Part shown: positions 12,201 through 18,690 of the stretch, in pieces
How positions within the stretch are numbered: position 1 is the first letter of the stretch
Layout: the number at the start of each line of letters is the position of its first letter
From: Pelecanus crispus
Taxonomy: Eukaryota > Chordata > Aves > Pelecaniformes > Pelecanidae
NCBI RefSeq assembly: GCF_030463565.1
Contig: NC_134644.1
Coordinates: 124,373,388 to 124,437,387 of the forward strand
Length of the DNA: 64,000 nucleotides
Reading direction: 5' to 3'
Position numbers and translations under genes: made by a program
The notes under the pieces: generated by a model
Seen by the model: the letters and a program-made list of their open reading frames with translations, nothing else
The model's database searches: none
What the model was told of the DNA's origin: nothing

Positions 12201-12451
12201 TGCTTTTGCCACTCATTCCCAGTTAGGCTCACTTCAGCTTCCAGTACAGTTAGCTGTTGGGATCCCCCTGTCACTCCAGAAATACAAATGGGTTCTGCCC
12301 CTCTATAGTTTGATGGCATTAGCGTGCACTGTGCACCAGTGTCCACTAGAGCCTTATACTCCTGTGGGTCTGACGTTCCAGGCCATCGAATCCACACAGT
12401 CCAGTAAACGCGGTTGTCCCTTTCCTCCACCTGGCTGGAGGCAGGGCCCCT
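9269..12451 (-). CDS. pol: Retroviral pol: protease, reverse transcriptase, RNase H, integrase
   Basis: The uninterrupted frame encodes 1,060 residues directly after the gag amber codon, in the same frame, so it is probably made as a Gag-Pol readthrough product. There is no ATG near its start; the position sometimes read as a start (12430) is GTG. Counting from 12430, the aspartic protease has LVDTGA at 28-33 and ILGID at 88-92. Reverse transcriptase has TIDIANAFF around D242, LPQGW at 275-279 and YIDD at 305-308. RNase H has D614 (TDGS), E652, D676 and D746. Integrase has a zinc site H773, H778, C807, C810 and the catalytic triad D840, D899, E935 with the usual 35-residue spacing. A C-terminal SH3-like segment follows. 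The length is normal for a complete pol. The stop is TGA at 9269. All catalytic residues I can identify are present; activity is not tested. Confidence 0.96.
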   Translation of the reverse strand, partial: RGPASSQVEERDNRVYWTVWIRWPGTSDPQEYKALVDTGAQCTLMPSNYRGAEPICISGVTGGSQQLTVLEAEVSLTGNEWQKHPIVTGPDAPCILGIDYLRRGYFKDPKGYRWAFGIAALETEEIKQLSTLPGLSEDPSIVGLLKVEEQQVPIATTTVHRRQYRTNRDSLIPIHNLIRRLESQGVISKTRSPFNSPIWPVRKSNGEWRLTVDYRGLNEVTPPLSAAVPDMLELQYELESKAAKWYATIDIANAFFSIPLAAECRPQFAFTWRGVQYTWNRLPQGWKHSPTICHGLIQTALEQGEAPEHLQYIDDIIVWGNTAEDVFEKGKKIVQILLKAGFAIKQSKVKGPAQEIQFLGIKWQDGRRQIPMDVINKITAMSPPTSKKETQAFLGVVGFWRMHIPNYSQIVSPLYQVTRKKNEFKWGPEQQQAFEQIKREIVHAVALGPVRAGQDIKNVLYTAAGENGPTWSLWQKAPGETRGRPLGFWSRGYRGSEARYTPTEKEILAAYEGVRAASEVVGTEAQLLLAPRLPVLGWMFKGRVPSTHHATDATWSKWVALITQRARIGNPSRPGILEVIMDWPEGKNLRISPEEEVTRAEEAPLYNKLPENEKQYALFTDGSCRLVGKHRRWKAAVWSPIRQVAETAEGEGESSQFAEVKAIQLALDIAEREKWPILYLYTDSWMVANALWGWLQQWKQSNWQRRGKPIWAAALWQDIAARVENLVVKVRHVDAHVPKSRATEEHQNNQQVDQAAKIEVAQVDLDWQHKGELFIARWAHDASGHQGRDATYKWARDRGVDLTMDSIAQVIHECETCAAIKQAKQFKPLGYSERWLKYKYGEAWQIDYITLPQTRQGKRYVLTMVEATTGWLETYPVPHATARNTILGLEKQVLWRHGTPERIESDNGTHFRNNLIDTWAKEHGIEWVYHIPYHAPASGKIERYNGLLKTTLRAMGGGTFKHWDTHLAKATWLVNTRGSANRAGPAQSKLLRTVEGDKVPVVHMKNMLGKTVWVTSPSGKGKPIRGIAFAQGPGCTWWVMRKDGEAQCVPQGNLILGENS
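12424..12441 (-). promoter_or_regulatory. Hairpin downstream of the gag stop, candidate readthrough signal
   Basis: In the mRNA sense, CCTCCA pairs perfectly with TGGAGG across a six-base loop (GCCAGG), ten bases after the UAG. Gammaretroviruses use a pseudoknot about eight bases after UAG to promote readthrough, so the spacing is suggestive. Loop bases CCAGG could pair with CCTGG at 12378-12382 to make a pseudoknot, but the connecting loop would be long, about 40 bases. The function is inferred. Confidence 0.45.
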
Positions 12452-14473
12452 CTAACACTGGTCACAGTATTCGCTGTTCACTTCCTGTAAATGTGAATCA
12501 AAAGTCCCCTGATCAAGGTCGGAAGTAAAATTAGCCCTCTTACTCTGTCTCGGGAACTGCTCACTGGAAACTGGAGCTGCAATCTTCCTGGGAGAACCTC
12601 CTTTCCTAATAGTTTTTCCTTGCAACTCACGAACCCGTGCCTCTAAGGTTGAGGTGGGTTTTCCATCCCACTTTCTCATGTCCTCTCCATAATCACGCAG
12701 ATAAAACCACAGGGTGCCCCGTGGTGTGTATCCTCTATATCCTCTCTCTTGAGCATAGGGACGTTGACTCCTAATGGCTGAGACACTGGTCCGTGCAGGT
12801 GGGGAGTAGGACAGATCCTCTCTGAGTTGTTGGAACTCTTGGCATATTTTTTCAGACAGTTTTTCCACAGCCGAGACACAGGCCCGTAGGGAGGAAGAGA
12901 GCTTTTCTTCGTAGTCCCGGAGTTGTCTAGCCACTTCATCCACCGTTGGTGCCTCGTCGTCTTTCCAGGCTAGTATTGCCAACGAGTTGGAATACGATGC
13001 TGGTGCGCTCCGTACCACCTTCCGCCACATGGATTGTGTGCACCTGACTTCATCTGGGTCTTTGGTTAACTGTTCATCATTCAGGTCACTGTAAATCACC
13101 TCCAGCACGCCTAATTCCCTCAGGTACTGGATACCCTTCTCTACGGTGGTCCATTTGCTTGGGCGGTATAAAACATCCTCCTTGAAGGGATACCTTTCCT
13201 TCACGCTTGACAGAAGTCGCCTCCAGAGGCTGAGCGGTTTTGCCCCTTTTCCAATTGCTTTGTCAATGCCCCCTTCCCTGGAAAGGGATCCCAGCTGCTT
13301 GGCTTCCCTACCCTCTAAATCCAGGCTACTGGCCCCGTTATCCCAGCATCGGAGCAGCCAGGTGATGATGTGCTCGCCTGGATGACGACCAAAATCTTTT
13401 CGCATATCTCGCAGCTCACTCAGGGATAGGGATCGGGTGGTCACCATCTCATTTATGGGTTCTTCCTCCTCTGGTTCTCGTGATGGCCCTGGTTCATCTT
13501 CATCCCTTACTAAACGAACTGATTTCCTTGTGTATTTTTTCTTCTGTATAGGGGCAACTGATACCGGCGCAGGTTGGTTCTCTGGTTTAGCCGCAGTGCC
13601 TGCCACTGGGGTTGGAGTGGCTGCAGTACCTGTGGTGGGTGTTGGAGTAGCCGCAGTGCCTGTGGTGGGTGTTGGAGTAGCTGCAGTGCTTGTGGCTGTG
13701 GTTGGAGTAGCCACAGTGCTCATGGCTGTGGTTGGAGTAGCCACAGTGCCTGTTGTTTTGTCATCAGATCCAGAGACCCTCTCTTTCCCTTGAGGGTACT
13801 GAATAGTGTTGAACAGGGCTCGATAGGCATGGGCCAGTCCCCAGCATGTTGCAATGAGTTGTGTCTCTTTGGAGTTGCCAGGGTGAGAACATACTTCTTC
13901 CAAATACTTTACTAGTTCTTCAGGATTCTGCACTTGTTCAGGGGTGAAGTTCCAAAACACTGGAGGTCCCCACTGCCCTAGGTACTTGCGCATACGATCC
14001 CACACACCCTGCCACTCATAACTCTCCAGCCTTGGGGCAGATCTCTGGATGATATTCTTAAATTGCTTACTAACCTTTGTCAAAACCAAAACAATATTCC
14101 CAAGAAGTATCAATAGAAGTATCTTAACTGCCCAGGGATGTTCAAAATACTGAAAACTTTCTGTAATGAGGGAGGAAGCATTATAGAATAAGGTAATGAA
14201 GGTGCCATTCTGTAGTTCCTCCACAACAGACGTCTCCGAGGGAAAGGTATAATTGCTAACTCTCTCCATGAGGTGGTACCCGAAGTACAGTAATGACTTG
14301 TGTATAAAACCCAGATACAAAACCATGCTCAAGGTCAGGATTTTGATAAGGAACCTCCCAATCAAAACATCCTTAATCACTACAGAGCATAGCGCAATGC
14401 ACAGACCAACACCAAGCTTTAACATGCACAGCCAAGAAAAGAACATGGTACAGATCAGATGAACTAATATCAT
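12452..14473 (-). CDS. gag: Retroviral Gag with an N-terminal membrane region
   Basis: The frame encodes 673 residues from ATG at 14473; an upstream in-frame TAA at 14486-14488 leaves no longer ATG start, and G at -3 favours this one. Residues 1-57 are almost all hydrophobic, interrupted near 34-44 by K, D, R and K. A further hydrophobic segment spans about 116-132 and is followed by basic residues. Between them lie three N-glycosylation sequons, at N74, N89 and N98. A Thr/Pro/Ala repeat covers about 240-297, then comes a KKKYTRK basic patch and an acidic stretch. Residues about 345-560 look like a helical capsid region, and about 610-650 are Arg/Lys-rich like a nucleocapsid. There is no CCHC zinc knuckle. 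No N-terminal MG myristoylation signal is present. The frame ends in TAG (12454-12452) and continues in frame into pol. It is called Gag by position and layout, since its sequence is too divergent for me to align. Confidence 0.85.
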   Translation of the reverse strand: MILVHLICTMFFSWLCMLKLGVGLCIALCSVVIKDVLIGRFLIKILTLSMVLYLGFIHKSLLYFGYHLMERVSNYTFPSETSVVEELQNGTFITLFYNASSLITESFQYFEHPWAVKILLLILLGNIVLVLTKVSKQFKNIIQRSAPRLESYEWQGVWDRMRKYLGQWGPPVFWNFTPEQVQNPEELVKYLEEVCSHPGNSKETQLIATCWGLAHAYRALFNTIQYPQGKERVSGSDDKTTGTVATPTTAMSTVATPTTATSTAATPTPTTGTAATPTPTTGTAATPTPVAGTAAKPENQPAPVSVAPIQKKKYTRKSVRLVRDEDEPGPSREPEEEEPINEMVTTRSLSLSELRDMRKDFGRHPGEHIITWLLRCWDNGASSLDLEGREAKQLGSLSREGGIDKAIGKGAKPLSLWRRLLSSVKERYPFKEDVLYRPSKWTTVEKGIQYLRELGVLEVIYSDLNDEQLTKDPDEVRCTQSMWRKVVRSAPASYSNSLAILAWKDDEAPTVDEVARQLRDYEEKLSSSLRACVSAVEKLSEKICQEFQQLREDLSYSPPARTSVSAIRSQRPYAQERGYRGYTPRGTLWFYLRDYGEDMRKWDGKPTSTLEARVRELQGKTIRKGGSPRKIAAPVSSEQFPRQSKRANFTSDLDQGTFDSHLQEVNSEYCDQC
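13611..13760 (-). repeat. 30-bp coding minisatellite in gag (five copies)
   Basis: On the plus strand each unit begins GTTGGAGT(A/G)G and is exactly 30 bp long, starting at 13611, 13641, 13671, 13701 and 13731. A decayed sixth unit may precede at 13581. Each unit codes for ten residues of the type TPTTGTAATP, so copy number changes keep the frame. The units differ by a few substitutions, so the array predates this insertion. Confidence 0.95.
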
Positions 14474-14540
14474 GACCGGCAACTGTTAACAGACTCCTTA
14501 ATACACTCTAGTTAATCTGTTCTTATCTCAAACCCTTCGT

Positions 14541-14558
14541 GCCCCACGTTGGGCGCCA
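14541..14558 (-). other. Primer binding site, tRNA-Lys(1,2) type
   Basis: The minus strand reads TGGCGCCCAACGTGGGGC. The plus strand GCCCCACGTTGGGCGCCA matches the 3' end, with CCA, of tRNA-Lys-CUU over 18 bases. It sits eight bases from the 5' LTR, where minus-strand DNA synthesis would be primed. Class II viruses such as Mason-Pfizer monkey virus use the same site, while human ERVL uses leucine. Confidence 0.93.
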
Positions 14559-14566
14559 AAAAGGAC

Positions 14567-15136
14567 TGTCGTGGTTTAGTCCCAGCCAGCAACTCAGTAC
14601 CACGCAGCCGCTCGCTCACTCCCCCTACCCCGATGGGATGGGGGAGAGAATCGGAGGAGTAAGAGTGAGAAACACTCCTGGGTTGAGATAAGAATAGTTT
14701 AATAATTAAAATAAAATAAAGTAAAATAATAATAACAACAATATAATAATAATAACAGTAATAATAATATACAAAGCAAGTGATGCACAATGCAATTGCT
14801 CACCACCCGACAACCGATACCCAGACAGTTCCCGAGCAGCGGTCGCTGCTCCCCGGCTAACCCCCCCCAGTATATATACTGAGCATGACGTCATATGGTA
14901 TGGAATAGCCCTTTGGTCAGTTTGGATCAACTATTCTGGCTGTGCCCCCTCCCAGTTTCTTGTGCGCCTGGCAGAGCATGGGAAGCTGAAAAAGTCCTTG
15001 ACTAGCATAAGCAGTACTCAGCAACAACTAAAAACATCAGCATGTTATCAACATTCTTCTCCTACTAAATCCAAAACACAGCACTATGCCTGCTGCTAGG
15101 AAGAAAATTAACTCTATCCCAGCCGAAACCAGGACA
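14567..15136 (-). repeat. 5' LTR of the endogenous retrovirus (570 bp)
   Basis: This is the partner of 8229-8798 with the same length and, as far as I can read, the same sequence throughout. It starts TGTCCTGGTTTCGGC on the minus strand and ends ACCACGACA. Transcription should start about 25-30 bases after the TATA box, near 14845, giving an R-U5 leader of about 280 bases before the primer site. Confidence 0.97.
14871..14893 (-). promoter_or_regulatory. Retroviral core promoter: CRE plus TATA
   Basis: On the minus strand a perfect palindromic CRE, TGACGTCA (14893-14886), is followed after seven bases by TATATATA (14878-14871). CRE sites bind CREB/ATF-family factors. The older solo LTR keeps the same layout at 48894-48916 with TGACATCA and TATAAA. 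Promoter activity is inferred from position and family conservation. Confidence 0.75.
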
Positions 15137-15141
15137 TCAAG
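15137..15141. repeat. Target-site duplication, right copy (TCAAG)
   Basis: It is identical to 8224-8228 and lies directly after the LTR end CA. Confidence 0.9.
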
Positions 15142-15955
15142 AAACATCATTCTCCCTTGGAGCTGAGCTTTTGCTCTGCTGCAGTCTTAAGGGTATTTCC
15201 ATCAGAGATACAATAGCAAAGCAGCAATTTCTTATTGTGCACTGTCACCTGCAGCCATGATTAACATTTCCCCTTCTCATTAGAGGTTTCCCCTCTGTCC
15301 CTTTTCTGTTTTGCCTTTTTTTTTTTTTTTTCTTTTTTCTTTTTAAGAGAATACCAGAAGTCACAGCAAAGGTGACAGCTGGTGTCTATGGCTTGGAGTG
15401 CATTATAGGTGGTAACACCGTAAGTTCCTTGAAAGCAGAGAGATGCTGCAAACTCTTGCCCACTTCCCCCCCTCCCAGGTTTCCCACCAAGGAACCTCCC
15501 CCCAAAACCTGGAGCCATACCCATGATCAGAAGCAGGCACAGCTGCCCAAACTGCAGACCCATAGACCTGGCAGCATCCTGTCCCAGGCAAGCTAAAGAA
15601 GCAAAAAGAAAACCTGTGCAAGAGGTAACCTTGCAGTCCCTGCAAGTAGCTTAGGTTCATTTGGAATAACGTTGTGGCTCTGCAACATGCTAATAAAATG
15701 TTTATGTGCCGATACAGCATAGGATACCTTTGCATATACAATGCTGCCATATACATTCTCTGCTATAGCCAGAGATGAAACAGAGTTAATCTAAGTTCTG
15801 TCTGTACATCCCAAGCGATGGGAACTCTGTTTCTTTAGAAAGTATGTATCTTAATACACATTTAAGATCTTTAAAGTCAAGTGCAGGACTTAAGCTAAGT
15901 AACTCCCACCACCATTTCTGAGAAACATTTGGGTGAATGTTATGAGACTCACATA
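15142..15955. other. Gene-free spacer between the retrovirus and CR1
   Basis: No gene is recognisable. It contains a T-rich tract at about 15317-15345 and a short TA-rich run (about 15952-15963) at the 5' truncation point of the next element. Confidence 0.55.
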
Positions 15956-16737
15956 TATATATGTGAGGTTTAACAAGGCCAAGTGTCGGGTCCTGCACTT
16001 GGGTCACAACAACCCCATGCAACGCTACAGGCTTGGGGAACAGTGGCTGGAAAGCTGCCTGGCCGAAAAAGACCTGGGGGTGCTGGTTGACAGCCGGCTG
16101 GACATGAGCCAGCAGTGTGCCCAGGTGGCCAAGAAGGCCAACAGCATCCTGGCTTGTATCAGGAATAGTGTGGCCAGCAGGAGCAGGGAGGTGATTGTCC
16201 CCCTGTACTCGGCACTGGTGAGGCCACACCTGGAATACTGTGTCCAGTTTTGGGCCCCTCAATACAAGAAAGACATTGAGGTGATGGAGCGTGTCCAGAG
16301 AAGGGCAACGAAGCTGGAGAAGGGTCTGGAGCACAAGTCTTATGAGGAACAGCTGAGGGAACTGGGATTGTTTAGCCTGGAGGAGCAGAGGCTGAGAGGA
16401 TTCCTTATCACTCTCTACAACTACCTGAAAGGAGGTTGAAGGGAGGATGGTGTCGGTCTCTTCTCCCAAGTAGTTAGCAATAGAACGAGAGGAAATGGGC
16501 TCAAGCTGCATCAGGGGAGGTTTAGATTGGATATTAGGAAAAATTTCTTCACAGAAAGGGTAGTCAAGCATTGGAACAGGCTGCCCAGAGAGGTGGTAGA
16601 GTCACCATCCCTGGAAGTGTTCAAAAACTGGGTAGACGTGGCACTCTGGGACATAGTTTAGTGGGCATGGTGGTGTTGGGTTGGTGGTTGGACTGATGAT
16701 CTTAGAGGTCCTTTCCAAGCTTAATGATTCCTAGGTT
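15956..16737 (+). mobile_element. 5'-truncated CR1 LINE, 3' end of ORF2 and 3' UTR
   Basis: It is a sense-strand copy of the last part of CR1 ORF2. An open frame at 15933-16439 encodes residues typical of the CR1 C-terminal region, with [31 protein letters not shown] read in two parts, and [17 protein letters not shown]. The 3' UTR follows, with the tail GATCTTAGAGGTCCTTTCC. The frame is open over 168 codons, so the copy is only moderately old. It cannot encode a working reverse transcriptase because the catalytic domain is missing. Confidence 0.93.
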
Positions 16738-16895
16738 TTACTTTCATTATAAATAACCCAGCCACCAAGCCAGGAAACATGAAATTGTTACTCTACCCTT
16801 AATTGGTTTAGTGGTGGACTTGGTAATGTTCGGTTAATGGTTGGACTGGATGATCTTAAGGGTCTTTTCCAACCTAAATGATTCTATGATTCTAT
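16738..16895 (+). repeat. Second CR1-type 3' tail in tandem
   Basis: After the first tail, about 66 bp of linker (with CATTATAAATAACCCAGCC) lead into another CR1-like 3' UTR end at 16804-16895. This finishes GATCTTAAGGGTCTTTTCC and ATGATTCTATGATTCTAT. The same order of tail, linker and tail occurs in reverse at 52751-52939, so it is a shared structure and not a chance pair of insertions. Confidence 0.85.
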
Positions 16896-18474
16896 ATATT
16901 GTATGTGTGCACGTGCATTTATAAAACATGTGCATGCATTTATACATGTGTTTGTGCATGTTTATAGGGAGGGAACTGCTATGTAGTTGAACTCAGCTCT
17001 CTGAACACACATTATTTCTCAGATGAATTGTAACTCATTATCATTCCTAAAACTTAAAATTCTGTCTCTGTGTGTGTCCGCTTTTATCAAGAATGAGATA
17101 ATTCAATAGGCAGGTGCTAGTCTGCCTACATCCAGTTTTTACCCCCAAGTAGCTAGCTTGGGAAAATTAGACTTTAGCATTTAATATCCTACTGACACGT
17201 ATTCACAATCCACTGAGTGCTGATTTACATCTCTGTGTGCTGAAATGCCCAGATAAACCTTCTCTGCTCCTACACCTTATGTCTCAGAATTCTGTTTCTT
17301 GAATGCAAATTATATGGGACACTTCAAATTTGCAAATCTTGGAAAACGAGCAGTATTGGGAGGTTTTGTGGAAACTATGGTCTCTGGAAGGACTTTGAGA
17401 AAAAAACCTCTGAGATAGGAGGAATTTCTACATGACAAGGACAAGACAGATATTTGTGCATAGATGGTGACTGACAGTACCATACTCTCAGGCAGACCTA
17501 GTGCAGCCTCAATGCCATGATAACATAGATGTGCTGGACTGGAGCTGGCTTACACTTGACAGCTGAGAGTGAACCCGCAATTGGTCTCACCCATTTGTGA
17601 AGACATACTTAAAGAGGGCGGGAAATTGTATGGGAGATGACAGAGGAAAGGCAACAACAATTACATATACTAAAAAAAAAAAGTTATGGTTGTGGCCTTG
17701 AGATTTTTCCCTTGCCTTTTGTAAGGACTCTTTTCTCTCTCTCAGGGTTGTTAATCGCATCGCTTTCTGAAGACAAATAGAAGAGAGCAACATGGTCTGT
17801 ATCAATCCAGCCTCCATGTTATTAGTAGCCTCCACAGAGCCATAGACAAAGTGGCTATGTTAGTAGGAGATAAATCCTGAGAGTCTCTAGCAGCCAGGTA
17901 AACTGGAGAGTGTCACAAGGGTTGGCAGGACCTCAGGAAGGGCTGGGGGAACACGGCCCTGGGTACTGGCTTATACAGCCCTGGTGTTTGGAAGAAGGCA
18001 GGAGTTTGCGTACATGGATAGGATCCTCTAATGTCACTTACTGTGCTCAGATTTCTCTTTCTGCAGAACTCGCTGGTTGAGCATCACTTTATTTAGGGCT
18101 ACTGCACCAAAACAAAACAGCTTGTCTTTATTTGGGCTCAGAATAAAATGAGACAGCAAGATTCTCACCCTGCCTCTGTCTGCTGTCCTCTGTACAAAAG
18201 GAACCGGAGGGGCACTTTCCCCTGGTCAGACAACCTGGCACTGGTTTTATGCTAAGGCAGTGCCCAGGCAGGCTTGACAGATGCACAGTGTTTTGAAACA
18301 GAGCTTGCATTCTTAAGGCTGCCAACTGCCCAGAACAGAGCTGAATGATGCACTTCTTGGCTGGAACAAAGCTGGGAAGTCCCCGGCTTCCTCCAAGCCA
18401 TTGGAAGTAAAACATAAAGAAAGGGCATGAACATCCTAGGAATTAAATTCCATACTAATACCTAATCTCTAATC
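16896..18474. other. Gene-free stretch
   Basis: I see no gene. Positions 16896-16970 have an alternating purine-pyrimidine character (repeated TGTGCATG-like words). The rest is ordinary AT-rich DNA. Confidence 0.55.
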
Positions 18475-18690
18475 ACAGCTATTTATCCACATAGTTCAAT
18501 AATTTTAGAAGAGATATGGTATAATTACCTTCCGTTTACAGGACCACCTTACCAGTGGGGAAACTGAGGCAGATAGCAGTTCAAGTTTGTCCAATGAGTC
18601 CATGAAGTTACAGAACTTGGAGGAAGATCCAGGTCTCTGAAGTCCAAGTCTGTTACTCCAGCCACAAGCAGAGCTACATCTAACATACAG
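18475..18690 (+). mobile_element. MIR-like ancient CORE-SINE
   Basis: The order of motifs is that of MIR elements: a TTTACAG stretch, GGGGAAACTGAGGCAGATAG, a decayed CAAGTTTGTCC block, TACAGAACTTGG, GATCCAGGTCTCTGAAGTCC and a final stretch around TTACTCCAGCC. About 200 bp are recognisable. This is a remembered consensus match, with no search run. MIR relics are scarce but known in birds. Confidence 0.7.

Larger units (their letters stand above)
8224..15141 (-). mobile_element. Complete endogenous retrovirus, ERVL-like, env-less
   Basis: This is a full provirus on the minus strand. In transcription order it comprises the 5' LTR (15136-14567), tRNA-Lys primer site (14558-14541), gag (14473-12452), pol (12451-9269), a 470-bp noncoding tail and the 3' LTR (8798-8229). 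The LTRs start TG and end CA and are bracketed by TCAAG on both sides. Both reading frames are open over 1,730 codons apart from one in-frame amber stop between them, and all catalytic motifs in pol are present. There is no envelope gene. The pol style (LPQGW, YIDD, GPLGFWS-like connection region), the 5-bp target duplication and the lack of env fit class III (ERVL). The lysine primer site is more typical of class II. The element looks recent. Confidence 0.95.

Noticed and set aside
12428..12430. Start codon for an independent pol protein
   Set aside because: The codon is GTG and the frame is open back to the gag amber codon, so readthrough from gag is a better explanation than a separate start.
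13611..13760. CRISPR-like array
   Set aside because: Units are contiguous 30-bp copies without spacers and lie inside a coding frame of a vertebrate retroelement.
13574..13915. Plus-strand reading frames across the gag minisatellite
   Set aside because: They are mirror readings of the 30-bp repeat on the strand opposite gag, with extreme composition and no independent support.
14541..14558. Piece of a tRNA-Lys gene
   Set aside because: Only the 3' terminal 18 bases, including the untemplated CCA, are present, next to an LTR. That is a primer site and not a gene.
15786..16571. 261-codon minus-strand open frame
   Set aside because: It is antisense to the CR1 ORF2 remnant and has no identity of its own.
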